Of a DNA stretch of 64,000 nt, positions 17,754-26,725 are shown one piece after another; positions within the stretch are counted from its first letter, which is position 1, and every line of letters begins with the position of its first letter. The notes beneath the pieces are model-generated. The model saw only the letters and a list, made by a program, of their open reading frames with translations, was not told the DNA's origin and searched no databases. The position numbers were made by a program, and so were the translations under genes. This DNA is from Phycisphaerae bacterium (GTDB lineage Bacteria > Planctomycetota > Phycisphaerae > UBA1845 > Fen-1342): NCBI GenBank assembly GCA_017999985.1, contig JAGNKU010000015.1, forward strand, positions 1 through 64,000. The letters run 5' to 3'.

Positions 17754-17988
17754 CGCCGACTCCTTTTCAGACGTCTGAACCGTGTGCGCGGCCTGTTTCG
17801 GCCCGCTGCCGAAGACGCGCGCTGCAAAGCTTCGGACGTACGCCGGGGTACAGGCCGGCGCCAGGGAAGCCGGACAACGGGGCCGCCGATACTGCGCCGG
17901 AACGCGCGGCGACGCGCAGAGGCCGGTGCGGAGGCACACTGTCCACGTTGGTCGGAGGCGCCCGCCTCCGGCTCGGTCCGAACAGTGA

Positions 17989-18651
17989 CTAAATGTGCGC
18001 AGGCGGGGGGTCGATTGCGGAAAAGTGATTTTCGCGGCGCGGAATTGTCGCAGTCGCGGGCGGGGCCAAGTCGGCCAGCGTCTGGCGCAGGAGCTGGCGC
18101 GTGCGGTGAACGTGACTCATCGCGGTTCCGGGGGGGATTCTGAGCCGACGTGCGATTTCGGCGTATGCGAGGCCCTCAACGGTCCGCAACAGCAGGCACG
18201 CGCGGGCGGGCGCGGGCACACGGGCCAGCGCGGCCAGCACGCGGTCGTCGAAGTGCGGCTGGTTGGGCGCAAGCCTGTCGCCGGTGAGGCACGCGGGCGC
18301 CGCGGGCTGCGTCACGGGCGTCGCGGCGGCGACGGCGAGCGGGACGGTCTTCCGGCGGCGGCGAGCGCGGGAATGGTTCAGTGCGACATAGTGAACGATC
18401 CGGGCCATCCACGCGTAGAAGCAACTGCCGGTCCTGAATTCCTTGAGCTTGCCCAGGGCTATCAGGGCCGCTTCCTGCACGACGTCTTCGGCCAAGGTGG
18501 CGTCCTGGACGATGCCGAGCGCCATCGACTGGAGCGAGCGGCAGGACGACTTGAAGAGCGCCCCGAACTCTGGCGCGCGTAATTCGTCACCGGCGGGGCT
18601 GAGCCGACCCGCCGGCTGGCGTACGGAACGCACATGAGGGCCCGACACCAT
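17989..18651 (-). CDS. RNA polymerase sigma factor, ECF-like
   Basis: 220 aa from ATG 18651. Region 2 shows LAEDVVQEAALIALGKLKEF and FYAWMARIVHYVALNHSRARRRR; region 4 shows VPAPARACLLLRTVEGLAYAEIA (in part) and an HTH ending GTAMSHVHRTRQLLRQ. A linker of about 35 residues joins them. No anti-sigma gene or membrane partner is adjacent. It has no Shine-Dalgarno sequence, and a perfect TATAAT lies 8 bp upstream of the ATG, so it is probably translated from a leaderless mRNA. Targets are unknown; the neighbouring genes encode exported proteins. Confidence 0.85.
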   Translation of the reverse strand: MVSGPHVRSVRQPAGRLSPAGDELRAPEFGALFKSSCRSLQSMALGIVQDATLAEDVVQEAALIALGKLKEFRTGSCFYAWMARIVHYVALNHSRARRRRKTVPLAVAAATPVTQPAAPACLTGDRLAPNQPHFDDRVLAALARVPAPARACLLLRTVEGLAYAEIARRLRIPPGTAMSHVHRTRQLLRQTLADLAPPATATIPRRENHFSAIDPPPAHI

Positions 18652-18659
18652 CTCGTGTC

Positions 18660-18665
18660 ATTATA
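18660..18665 (-). promoter_or_regulatory. TATAAT -10 box 8 bp upstream of the sigma-factor ATG
   Basis: Perfect minus-strand TATAAT followed by 8 bp and the ATG at 18651. With normal spacing the transcript begins at the start codon. No Shine-Dalgarno and no -35 consensus is visible. Confidence 0.55.
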
Positions 18666-18704
18666 GACGGGTTCGGCGCCCGGGCCCGGGCTGCGCCGCG
18701 CGGG

Positions 18705-18744
18705 GCAAAAAGAACACCGCCCGGATCAGGGGACCCGGGCGGTG
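18705..18744 (-). terminator. Intrinsic terminator of the PEP-CTERM gene
   Basis: Minus-strand stem CACCGCCCGG / CCGGGCGGTG (18735-18744 and 18715-18724), 10 bp perfect with a 10-nt loop, followed by TTCTTTTTG. It lies 36 bp after the stop at 18781. Confidence 0.88.
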
Positions 18745-18780
18745 CATGTTGCCGTACTAATTAGTCGCTGCAGGCGCGGA

Positions 18781-19770
18781 TTAGCTCCGGCGACGAGCGA
18801 AGAAGAGGCCGGCCAGCGCGAGCAGCGCGAGCGAGCCGGGCTCGGGCATGTAGGTGACGCCGAGCGTGTAGGTGCCGGCGTTGCTGCCGGGCGTGATGGC
18901 GTCGATCGTGGCGCCGAACGTCGTGTTGTAGCCGGCGGTCACGATCGTGTAGCTGCCGGCCGCGAGGGTCAGGCCGTGCAGGCCGGGCGCGAGATCCGGA
19001 GCGGCCAGGGGATCGGCCGCGCCGTAGCTGAGCTCGCTGAACAGGCCGGGGCCTTCGTCATCGCTGGTGGCGACGAGGTTGCCCAGGCCGTCATACAGCG
19101 CCATCTCGGTGTCGGTCATGCCGCCGGTGCCGCCGCCGACCATGCTGATGTTCAGGTAATCGAGGGGCCCGTTGACGCCGGCGAAATTGAACGTGAAGAA
19201 ATCGAGACCGCCCGCGACGTGCGAGCCGGGCGTGTTGACGGTGACGCCATCGCCGATCAGCGTGCCGAGGTTGCCGCCGCCATTCTGCACGGCGCCCTTT
19301 TCGCCGAACTCATAGGTCACGGTGTCCCAAATCGAATCGGGTGAATTGGCGGCGTCGTCATAGCTCTCGAACCACTCCAGATTGACGGTCCCGCCACTGG
19401 TGAGCGCGAAGGGCGTGACGCTGACCACGGTCGGGCCGATCGCGAGCGTACCGGTGTAAGAGGTGACAGTCGTGGCCTGGAAATTGAATGCAGTGAAGCT
19501 CTGGCCAGCGCCGGGCATGAAGCGAACACGCGCCTCGCTCGCATACGTGCCGCTCGCGACCTTGGTCAGCGCACCGGTGACGCGGATGGCGTTGACGTTT
19601 CCGCCGCCAGTTGCGACCCACGATCCGAGCACGTTGTCCGGGTCACCTTGGACGTCCATCGAATTGATATTCGTGAACGAAGCCGCGCCGAACACCGTGA
19701 AAGGTATTGTGCTGGCGGCGGCTGTTGCCGCGAACATCGCGGCGGCCACAATTACTAGGGTCCATTTCAT
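18781..19770 (-). CDS. PEP-CTERM sorting-signal protein, 329 aa
   Basis: ATG 19770 with GGAGGAG upstream begins a signal peptide (MKWTLVIVAAAMFAATAAAS). The body is beta-rich and resembles exported planctomycetal proteins with a PPC-like C-terminal half (VAGGLDFFTFNFAGVNG ... LAAGSYTIVTAGYNT). It ends MPEPGSLALLALAGLFFARRRS: PEP motif, hydrophobic helix and basic tail, the PEP-CTERM signal for exosortase-type processing. No exosortase gene is in the window. Surface or extracellular function unknown. Intrinsic terminator follows. Confidence 0.88.
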   Translation of the reverse strand: MKWTLVIVAAAMFAATAAASTIPFTVFGAASFTNINSMDVQGDPDNVLGSWVATGGGNVNAIRVTGALTKVASGTYASEARVRFMPGAGQSFTAFNFQATTVTSYTGTLAIGPTVVSVTPFALTSGGTVNLEWFESYDDAANSPDSIWDTVTYEFGEKGAVQNGGGNLGTLIGDGVTVNTPGSHVAGGLDFFTFNFAGVNGPLDYLNISMVGGGTGGMTDTEMALYDGLGNLVATSDDEGPGLFSELSYGAADPLAAPDLAPGLHGLTLAAGSYTIVTAGYNTTFGATIDAITPGSNAGTYTLGVTYMPEPGSLALLALAGLFFARRRS

Positions 19771-20249
19771 CAGTAACTCCTCCTCCGGGCAAAGCGCACC
19801 GCCGGGCTACGCCGCCCGAGCGTTTATTGCGCACACCATTTACGTGCAGGCGACGGCGAGCAGGGCGCGACATGCATCATTGCGGGCTCGGATCGTCGCG
19901 GAGCGCCCGCGCACGTGGCGCAAGATCGCCGATACTCCGTGCTGGAGGTGCCGATCGCGCTAGCAGGGCATACAACAAGTCTGACGTGCCACAACCAGTT
20001 CAACCCCGCGATGCGTTCGCAACCTCCTCCTCTATGACCCCAAGTCTATTGCCCCGGTGGAGATGTGTCAACGAAAAACCCGGGCGCTTGTCGCGATCGA
20101 GCGCGGCGCTGGTCGGCGCCTGGATCTGGCTGCCAAAGCTGCTGTTATGGGACTACTGGCGCCGGGCGTCCGCGGTCCAGCCGCACGCGGAGCCGCCCGT
20201 GGCGAGCGGCTCCGCGCGCGTGAAAGACAGGATCGGCTGCCGGCTTCTG
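19771..20249. other. Non-coding gap with a perfect GC hairpin
   Basis: No gene that I can support in 479 bp. A perfect 10-bp inverted repeat CGCGGAGCCG / CGGCTCCGCG (20186-20195 and 20207-20216) lies 34 bp after the stop of the gene at 20250 and may end its transcript, although no T-tract follows. The remainder should contain the promoter of the PEP-CTERM gene, but I see no convincing -35/-10 pair. Confidence 0.5.
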
Positions 20250-20711
20250 CTACGGACAGACGATCGGCAGCGGGTTGTTGCTCAGCAGCGCTACGAACGG
20301 GTTGATGTCATCGAACGCCACGGCCCCCGAGCCGTTGATGTCGCCGTTGCCATTGGGGCAACCGGGGAACGTCGTCGCGTATGCCGATGGGTTGCTCAGC
20401 CGCAGCACGAAGGCGTTGATGTCGCCGAACGAGACCTGGCCGTCGCAATTCAGGTCGCCGGCGCAGCTCGGCCGCGTGACGAACGCCCAGAAACCGCCCG
20501 TCAATTCGAAGCTGCCGCCACTGAGGATGACGGCGCCGGCGTCGGGCTGGCCGATGGTTCCGGACAGCTCGAAACCGCCGTTGGTGGCGAACATGTCGCC
20601 GCCGCCATCGACCGTGAACCAGCTCAGGTCATACGTGTCCGCCAGGGTCGCGGCCGGACCGAACAGGCCGGCTGCGAGGACGACGGCGGTGAGGATTACG
20701 TTGCGCTTCAT
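20250..20711 (-). CDS. Small exported dockerin-type protein
   Basis: 153 aa with signal peptide ([24 protein letters not shown]) and GGAGGAG upstream. The N-terminal half has the pattern [20 protein letters not shown] ... [12 protein letters not shown], which recurs in planctomycetal secreted proteins. The C-terminal half is a dockerin-like pair of calcium loops ([17 protein letters not shown] and [18 protein letters not shown]). It starts 3 bp after the upstream gene's stop, so the two form an operon; the pair may act together at the cell surface. Confidence 0.87.
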   Translation of the reverse strand: MKRNVILTAVVLAAGLFGPAATLADTYDLSWFTVDGGGDMFATNGGFELSGTIGQPDAGAVILSGGSFELTGGFWAFVTRPSCAGDLNCDGQVSFGDINAFVLRLSNPSAYATTFPGCPNGNGDINGSGAVAFDDINPFVALLSNNPLPIVCP

Positions 20712-20714
20712 CGC

Positions 20715-22271
20715 TTACTCCTCCGCCGCGTTGGCGCTGCCGTGCGCGGGGTAGAGGCTCAGCTCCGCAGGCTGGTCGTACAGCTCGGGGTGCAGGTACT
20801 TGCCGCGTTCGGCGGCCGACTTCTGCTCCTCGACCTGGATGCGGTTCTGCTCGGCATACGGATCGTGCCGGATGCCGGTGACCTGCCAGGAGACCTTGAG
20901 GCCCGGCTGGCCGCCGGCGATGCGGAACGTGTTGTCCAGGATTTCCTCGGCGACGTACACCGGCGCGAAACCGCCGATGCAGGTGAGCTGGTAGCGGAAT
21001 TCCTGGTTGAGCGCCTCGAACCACTCGGGCATCTGGACGACGGCTTCGCCCTGGTCATCGAGCGTGACGTTGCCGTTGTAGATGTTCATCATGTCGGGGC
21101 TTTCGACGAACGAGTGGAGCAGGTACTTGTTGGCGGGATCGAGCGGGTGGTCGATCTTGAACGCGCCGCCGTTCTTGGAAAGCGTGCCGTTCACGTGGAC
21201 GCGGCCGTTGAAGTAGCCCGCGTAGCCGGTGCTGTTGCTGCCGCCGTTGCTGCCATAAATGCCGTAGCCGCCGCCGGTGGACTGGCCGTAGACGCCGGTG
21301 CCGAGGTTGTCGTAGCCGGCCACGCCGGCCGCGCCGGCCGCGCTGGACGAGCCGCGGACACCCTCGCCGCCGGTCGTGTTGTTGTGGCCGTAGACGCCGT
21401 AGCCGTTGCTGGCGCCGGACACGCCTTCGACGCCGGCAGTCGTCCCGCTGCCGTAGACGCCGACGCTGGAGGCGGCGGTCGTCGTGCCCGTGATGGCGTC
21501 GCCATCAGCCGTAGTCACGTCGAGTCTGGCATCCGGTGTGTTGTCGCCGATGCCGACGTTGCCTTCGTCGGTGACGATCAGCCGGTCGCCGCCGGCGTAG
21601 ACGATCCAGTCGCCGGTCGCGCCGTCGAGGTACGTCCAGGCGACCTCCGCCCCACCGGCGCTGTAACCGTAGAACGGCTGACCGCCGGCGCCATCCGTGC
21701 GGATATACATGCCGCCGTAGCCGCTGTTCACCGGGGCTTGGACGCCGAAATACTCGGCGCCCGTGACCGTCGTCGACCGGTTGATGCCGACGAAGCCGGT
21801 GGTGGTGTTATAGGTGTTGCTGCCGCTCTTGGACCACAGGCCGCTGCCGGGTGCGTTGAGGGCGTAGGCGGCGTACGGCGTGGCCGTCAGCTTCTGGCGG
21901 GGGGCGAGGTTTGTGTACGCGCCGGCGCCGGCCGGGTAGCGGACCGAGATCGCCAGCCAGCGGGCGTTGCCGTCGAAGACGGTGCTGCCGAAGTCGAGCG
22001 TGGCCGTGAACAGGCCACCGACGACGGCGACGGGCGCCGGGTTGCCGCTCGCGCCGTCAAACGTGAGCGTCGAGCCCACCTGGTTGCCGAAACTGGCGGC
22101 ATCCCACAACGTGAAGATCATGTCGACGGGGCCGGTGACGGAATTGCCGCTCAGGCGCAACTCGCCTTGGTAGGTGAACTCTGTCCCCGCCGGTGCGGCA
22201 TGAACAACGGGCGCCAGTGCGGCGCCAAGTGCGACCAGACCGATTACTACGACGCGTTTCGCGCGCATCAT
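20715..22271 (-). CDS. Exported tail-fibre-like protein with GVYG repeats
   Basis: 518 aa from ATG 22271 (GGGAGAAGAG upstream; open frame to 22289). Signal peptide MMRAKRVVVIGLVALGAALA. The N-terminal domain (FTYQGELRLSGNSVTGPVDM) is common in exported planctomycete and Bacteroidota proteins. A middle segment (about 225-365) repeats GVYG or GVRG units (VGVYGSG, YGVYGHN, GVRGSS, TGVYGQS, YGIYGSN), as in trimeric fibre shafts. A conserved C-terminal domain follows (FKIDHPLDPANKYLLHSFVE, then a beta-rich part). It ends with a charged tail. It resembles phage fibre and adhesin architecture, but no phage genes are nearby. Likely a surface fibre or adhesin. Confidence 0.75.
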   Translation of the reverse strand: MMRAKRVVVIGLVALGAALAPVVHAAPAGTEFTYQGELRLSGNSVTGPVDMIFTLWDAASFGNQVGSTLTFDGASGNPAPVAVVGGLFTATLDFGSTVFDGNARWLAISVRYPAGAGAYTNLAPRQKLTATPYAAYALNAPGSGLWSKSGSNTYNTTTGFVGINRSTTVTGAEYFGVQAPVNSGYGGMYIRTDGAGGQPFYGYSAGGAEVAWTYLDGATGDWIVYAGGDRLIVTDEGNVGIGDNTPDARLDVTTADGDAITGTTTAASSVGVYGSGTTAGVEGVSGASNGYGVYGHNNTTGGEGVRGSSSAAGAAGVAGYDNLGTGVYGQSTGGGYGIYGSNGGSNSTGYAGYFNGRVHVNGTLSKNGGAFKIDHPLDPANKYLLHSFVESPDMMNIYNGNVTLDDQGEAVVQMPEWFEALNQEFRYQLTCIGGFAPVYVAEEILDNTFRIAGGQPGLKVSWQVTGIRHDPYAEQNRIQVEEQKSAAERGKYLHPELYDQPAELSLYPAHGSANAAEE

Positions 22272-22558
22272 CTCTTCTCCCATTGGCACGGCGTCAGCGC
22301 TGCCGTCCCGTGGCGCGCGAGAGCTGGTGGCGCGGACGCAGACCCAAAGGCTGAGCCCACGTGCCGGCCGCTCCCGCTCATGGAGCGGGGCTGACGCTGG
22401 TGCGTTCAGTTTCCAAACTTTGCCAAAACGGCCCGAATCCTCGCGATTGCACCAGGGTATTACCGCGGATGAACCCCGGATATAGATCGCACGAAAATGG
22501 TACGCATTGCCCGTGCGGTTTTCAAGCGCGCGGTCCGAAAAAGCGAGGTGGCCGGCCG

Positions 22559-23716
22559 CTACGCGCGTTCGACGAGCCGGTCGATGAGGAAGTCCGACTG
22601 TTCCAGCGCGCGGGTCGTGAAGGGGCCGAAGAACTGCCGGACCTCGGCGAAGAGCGCGTCGAAGGCGGCGTGATCCTGGGCGGCGGTCAGGGTGCGCAGC
22701 TCTTCGGCGGCGCGGGCGAAGGCGGCGGTGACCGCGGCGGTGTCGGGGTTGGACATTTGGATCGCGGCGTACAAGGCGGGCGATTGCGCGAAATGGCGCG
22801 CGGTCAGGAGCAGCTCCATCAGGTAGATCGGGGACGTGAACAGCAGCGTGCGGTCAATGGGGACCTGCAACGTCGCGAGGGTCTTGCCCATCACCTCGGT
22901 GGAGAAGTGCACGAGGACCTGCACGATGGACATCGCGCGGTCGTGTTCTTCCGGCGTCGTCTCCATGAGCTCGATGCCGCGCGCGTGCAACATGCTCCTC
23001 AGCCAGGCCAGCCACTGGTCGCCGCGGCCCGGCGTGAGGACCACGCGCTGGCCCTGGAGCGAGTGGACGGTCGGCCCGAAGAGCGGGTGGGTGCCGACGA
23101 CGCTCGCGCGCGACGCGGCGAGCATGGCGCGCAGCGGGCCGGTCTTGATCGAGGTCACGTCCATCAGCAGCGCTTCCGGCCGCACCCGCGGCCCGATGCG
23201 CCGGATGACGTCTTCGGTCACATCGATTGGGACGGCGACGATCACCACATCCGCGACGGCAGCGGCCTCGTCCGGCGTGAGGGCGGTGTCGAGGTCCGCG
23301 ATCATCACCGCGTGGCCGAGGTCGCCGAAGAGCTGGGCGATGCACTGGCCCATGCCGCGCCGGCCGCCGATGACCGCGACGGTGCGTGGCTCGACCTCGA
23401 GCGGCACCTCGGCTTTGAGCGCGGCCTGCCGGTCGCGGCTGGCCCAGAGCACGAGCCGGAAGAGGCTCTCGATCAACTCGGGGTTGAGGCCGAGCGTCAT
23501 GGCGCGCGACCGACGGTCGGCGATGATCTCGCGCTCGCGGTCCAGGTCGCGGATGGGCAGATGGTGCTCGCGTTTGTGCTCGGCGATGTCGGCGATCAGG
23601 CCGTTGCGGCGGGCGAGCAGTTGCAGGATGTCGCGGTCGATGGCGTCGATCATCGCCCGCAGGACGGGCAGCGGGCGAATGGCCGGGTTCTCAGATGTAC
23701 GTTTGGCCTTGGTCAT
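22559..23716 (-). CDS. tyrA: Bifunctional chorismate mutase / prephenate dehydrogenase (T-protein)
   Basis: 385 aa. Residues about 15-95 form an AroQ-type chorismate mutase (MIDAIDRDILQLLARRN, IRDLDREREII); residues about 108-385 form prephenate dehydrogenase (VAVIGGRRGMGQCIAQLFGD, VPIDVTEDVI, VGTHPLFGPTVHSLQGQ, MSIVQVLVHFSTEVMG). The order and the sequence of the dehydrogenase (HPLFGP, SPIYLMELLLTARHFAQ) follow the fused E. coli TyrA. It converts chorismate to prephenate and then to 4-hydroxyphenylpyruvate for tyrosine. It is divergent from aroC, 141 bp apart, so the enzyme making chorismate and the one using it are neighbours. Confidence 0.92.
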   Translation of the reverse strand: MTKAKRTSENPAIRPLPVLRAMIDAIDRDILQLLARRNGLIADIAEHKREHHLPIRDLDREREIIADRRSRAMTLGLNPELIESLFRLVLWASRDRQAALKAEVPLEVEPRTVAVIGGRRGMGQCIAQLFGDLGHAVMIADLDTALTPDEAAAVADVVIVAVPIDVTEDVIRRIGPRVRPEALLMDVTSIKTGPLRAMLAASRASVVGTHPLFGPTVHSLQGQRVVLTPGRGDQWLAWLRSMLHARGIELMETTPEEHDRAMSIVQVLVHFSTEVMGKTLATLQVPIDRTLLFTSPIYLMELLLTARHFAQSPALYAAIQMSNPDTAAVTAAFARAAEELRTLTAAQDHAAFDALFAEVRQFFGPFTTRALEQSDFLIDRLVERA

Positions 23717-23792
23717 CGGGACGGCGCAACCGTAGCGGTCCGCCGCGCGGGCGTCAACGGCGGGGGCAGTTTCGCGAGGCGCGCCCCGGAAT

Positions 23793-23798
23793 TACGAT
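23793..23798 (+). promoter_or_regulatory. Candidate -10 box (TACGAT) of aroC
   Basis: TACGAT lies 59 bp upstream of the aroC ATG; no strong -35 hexamer accompanies it. It is the best AT-containing hexamer in the divergent tyrA/aroC gap. Confidence 0.3.
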
Positions 23799-23857
23799 GG
23801 GTGGGCACAAACGGACACTGCGTGGCCGGATACGGCGGCGCGTCGAGGAGCCAGCGC

Positions 23858-25084
23858 ATGGCGGAGCTGAACTATCGCACGGCAGGGGAGTCGCATGGGC
23901 GGGCCCTGACCGTGCTCATCGAGGGGTTGCCGGCGGGGCTGGCGGTGGACCTGCCGCTCATCAACGGCGAGCTGCGCCGGCGGCAGGGGGGTTACGGGCG
24001 CGGTGCCCGGATGAAGATCGAGCGCGACGAAGTGTTGATCCTGAGCGGCGTCCGCGCGGGGCAGACCATGGGTTCGCCGTTGGTGCTGCAGATTGCGAAC
24101 CGGGATTTTCGCATTGACGACGCGCCCGTGGTGCAGCGCCCGCGGCCGGGGCATGCGGATTTCGCCGGTGCGATGAAGTGGCTGACCACGGATTGCCGGG
24201 AGACGCTGGAGCGGGCCTCGGCGCGCGAGACGGCGGCGCGGGTCGCGGCGGGAGCGCTGGCGAAGTGTCTGCTAAGTGCGTTCGGCGTGCAGTGCGTCGG
24301 CTTCGTGGCCGAGATCGGAACGGTGCGGGCGGACGCGCCGGCGGATGTCGCGCCCGAGGCGCTCGTGGCGGCGCGGGATGGGAACGACGTGTACACGCCG
24401 GACGAGAGCGCGGTGGCGCCGATGCGCGCGGCGATTCGGCAGGCGAAGAAGGACCGCGACACGGTGGGGGGCGTGGTGGAGGTGCGCGTGTACGGCGTGC
24501 CGCCGGGGCTGGGGACGTGCGCGGCGTGGCAGGAGAAGCTGGACGGGCGGCTGATGCAGGCAGTCGGTTCGATCCAGGCGATGAAAGGCGTGGAGATTGG
24601 ACTTGGGTTCGAGGCGGCACGCCGACCGGGCAGCGCGGTGCATGATGCGCTGTACTATGACGCGGCGCAGCGCGACACGGCGAATTTCGGCTTCGTCCGG
24701 CGGTCGAACCGGGCGGGCGGGCTGGAGGGGGGGATGACGAACGGGATGCCGCTCGTGGTGCGCGCGGCGATGAAGCCGATCGCGACGTTGCTGCAGGGCC
24801 TCGACAGCGTGAACCTGGAGACGCGGCAGCCGGAGCGGAGCGCTTACGAGCGCAGCGACGTGTGCGCGGTGCCGGCGGCGAGCGTGGTGGCGGAAAACGT
24901 GGTGGCGTTCGAGGTGGCGCGGGCGTGGCTGCAGAAGTTCGGCGGCGACACGCTGCGCGAGGTGCGGGCGGCGTACGAGTTCTACGCGGCGGCCGTGCGC
25001 GGGTTGGGCGCTGCGCCGGAAGTCACAGCCGGCCGTGGCGGATCATCGAGATCAGCAGCACGAACCCGATCGCGCCGGCGGTGA
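23858..25084 (+). CDS. aroC: Chorismate synthase
   Basis: 408 aa from ATG 23858, with GAGGAG 8 bp upstream; the frame is open far upstream, but the family N-terminus starts here (LNYRTAGESHGRALTVLIEG). Converts EPSP to chorismate using reduced FMN. Other family motifs: GGYGRGARMKIERDEV, SGVRAGQTMGSPL, RPGHADFAGAMKW, ARETAARVAAGALAK, MKGVEIGLGF and RRSNRAGGLEGGMTNG. The last 60 bp overlap the 3' end of the convergent UbiB-like gene, and the final residues are a basic tail of uncertain value. Confidence 0.96.
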   Translation: MAELNYRTAGESHGRALTVLIEGLPAGLAVDLPLINGELRRRQGGYGRGARMKIERDEVLILSGVRAGQTMGSPLVLQIANRDFRIDDAPVVQRPRPGHADFAGAMKWLTTDCRETLERASARETAARVAAGALAKCLLSAFGVQCVGFVAEIGTVRADAPADVAPEALVAARDGNDVYTPDESAVAPMRAAIRQAKKDRDTVGGVVEVRVYGVPPGLGTCAAWQEKLDGRLMQAVGSIQAMKGVEIGLGFEAARRPGSAVHDALYYDAAQRDTANFGFVRRSNRAGGLEGGMTNGMPLVVRAAMKPIATLLQGLDSVNLETRQPERSAYERSDVCAVPAASVVAENVVAFEVARAWLQKFGGDTLREVRAAYEFYAAAVRGLGAAPEVTAGRGGSSRSAARTRSRRR

Positions 25085-26723
25085 GGAAGCCGATCAGTCC
25101 TATGACAGGTATGCCGTGCCAGGCGGGGGGGATGCGCGAGTGCACGATCAGGGATGAGCCCACGATCAGGGCGGCGAGGACGATGGCGAACGACACGCGG
25201 TTGGCCACGCGGTCAAGCGTGTCGAGCAGCCCGGCGAGGCCGCGATGCTCGAAGCCGATCGTCAGGTTGCCGCGGCGGGCGAGGCGCAGCAGGTCACGCA
25301 CGCCGCCGGGAATCTCGCGGGCGAGGTGCAACAGCTCGCCGCCGACCTCGACCGCGTCACGGAGGAGGCGGCGCGGGCGCAGCCGATCGACCTTCAGCTT
25401 CCGCACGTACGGGCGGGCGGCCGCGAAGATGTCGAGCTCGGGATCGAGGCGGGCCACAAGGCGCTCGGCCGTTGCGCCGGCCTTCATCATCATGACGAGG
25501 TCGGGCGGGATGGTGAGGCGGTGGCGGCGGACGAGGTCCAGCAAGTCCATCAACAGCTTGCCGAAGCTCAGGTCGCCAAGTACTGGCGTGATGTTCAGGT
25601 CAATGAACTCGGCCACGTCCGCTTCGAGTCGCCGGACGTCGGGATCGACGTCTTCGTCGTGCGCGGTCAGCCGGAGCAGGGCCGTCGTGGCGGCGGCTGA
25701 GTCGCGGCCGGCGACGGCGTAAAGCAAATCGGCGAAGACCTCACGGCTGCGGCGGTCGAGGCGGCCCATCATGCCGAAGTCGAGCATGCAGACGACGTTG
25801 CCGGGCAGGGCGAAGACGTTGCCGGGGTGGGGGTCGGCGTGGAAGAAGCCGTGGGCGAAGATCTGCTTGAGGGTCAGCTCGGCGCCGCGCGCGGCGAGCA
25901 CGCGCGGATCGAGGCCGGCGGCCCGCAGGGCGGCGGGGTCGGTGACGGGGATGACGTCGACGTATTCGAGGGTCAGCACGCGGCGCGTCGTGAAGGGCCG
26001 GTAGACCTTGGGGACGTAGATGGTGTCGTCGTCGAGGAACTCGCGGGCAAAACGCTCCAAGTGCGTGGCCTCGGTGGTGAAGTCGAGCTCGCGCTCCAAC
26101 ACGCGGCTGAACTCCTCGACGATCCGGCTGGGTCGATAGATGCGCCAGTCCTCCACGTGCTTCTCGACCAGCATGGCGAGGTGCAGCAGGATTTCCAGGT
26201 CGACCTCGATGACGGCCTGGATGTCGGGGCGCTGCACTTTGACAACGACTTCGTCGCCGCCGCGCAGCCGGGCGCGGTGGACCTGGCCGATCGACGCGGC
26301 CGCGATGGACTGCTGGTCGAAGCGCTCGAAGATGCTGTCCAGCGGCCGGCCAAGCTCCTCCTCGACGATGGCCCGCACTTTCTCGAAGGCGAAGGGGGGC
26401 ACCTCCTGCTGGAGCCGGGTGAGCTCCGCGGCGAGACTGGGCGGCACGAGATCGGGGCGGGTGGAGAGCACCTGGCCGAGCTTGATGAACGTCGGCCCGA
26501 GCTCCTCGATCGCCATGCGGACACGCTCGGCGGGGCTGAGCGTTTCGACCTGCTCGCGGTGCTCGCGCGAGATGAGCTGCAGGCCGATTTCGAGGTATTG
26601 GTTGATCCGCAGCAGGTCCACCAGGTTCCCGAAGCCGTACTTTATCAGCACGGTCAGGATCTGCCGGTACCGGTTGATGTGCCGGTAGGTTCGCGAGACG
26701 AGCCCGATCTTGCGGATGGCCAT
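25023..26723 (-). CDS. ABC1/UbiB/AarF family atypical kinase
   Basis: 566 aa. The family-specific KxGQ motif is at K81-Q84 (TFIKLGQVLSTRPDLVP), followed by the nucleotide loop AAASIGQVHRA, VVVKVQRP, and later motifs FFHADPHPGNVF and MLDFGMMGRLD that supply catalytic loop and metal ligands. Two hydrophobic helices close the protein (about 500-560: FAIVLAALIVGSSLIVHSR and GLIGFLTAGAIGFVLLI). Members support ubiquinone or other prenyl-quinone metabolism by an ATPase/kinase activity. It starts 2 bp after the stop of the phasin-like gene, so both are in one operon. Confidence 0.92.
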   Translation of the reverse strand: MAIRKIGLVSRTYRHINRYRQILTVLIKYGFGNLVDLLRINQYLEIGLQLISREHREQVETLSPAERVRMAIEELGPTFIKLGQVLSTRPDLVPPSLAAELTRLQQEVPPFAFEKVRAIVEEELGRPLDSIFERFDQQSIAAASIGQVHRARLRGGDEVVVKVQRPDIQAVIEVDLEILLHLAMLVEKHVEDWRIYRPSRIVEEFSRVLERELDFTTEATHLERFAREFLDDDTIYVPKVYRPFTTRRVLTLEYVDVIPVTDPAALRAAGLDPRVLAARGAELTLKQIFAHGFFHADPHPGNVFALPGNVVCMLDFGMMGRLDRRSREVFADLLYAVAGRDSAAATTALLRLTAHDEDVDPDVRRLEADVAEFIDLNITPVLGDLSFGKLLMDLLDLVRRHRLTIPPDLVMMMKAGATAERLVARLDPELDIFAAARPYVRKLKVDRLRPRRLLRDAVEVGGELLHLAREIPGGVRDLLRLARRGNLTIGFEHRGLAGLLDTLDRVANRVSFAIVLAALIVGSSLIVHSRIPPAWHGIPVIGLIGFLTAGAIGFVLLISMIRHGRL

Positions 26724-26725
26724 TG

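Noticed and set aside
20005-20035. Strong GGAGGAGG string on the minus strand suggesting a small gene
   Set aside because: The only possible start follows at 2 bp and gives about 20 codons; not enough to support a gene.
20715-22271. Prophage fibre gene
   Set aside because: A signal peptide, an adjacent dockerin gene and the absence of any other phage gene favour a cell-surface fibre.
19707-22394. Long plus-strand open frame (895 codons) opposite the PEP-CTERM, dockerin and fibre genes
   Set aside because: It is antisense to three genes with signal peptides and known motifs, lacks a ribosome binding site, and its translation is low-complexity Ala/Arg/Val typical of the opposite strand of high-GC genes.
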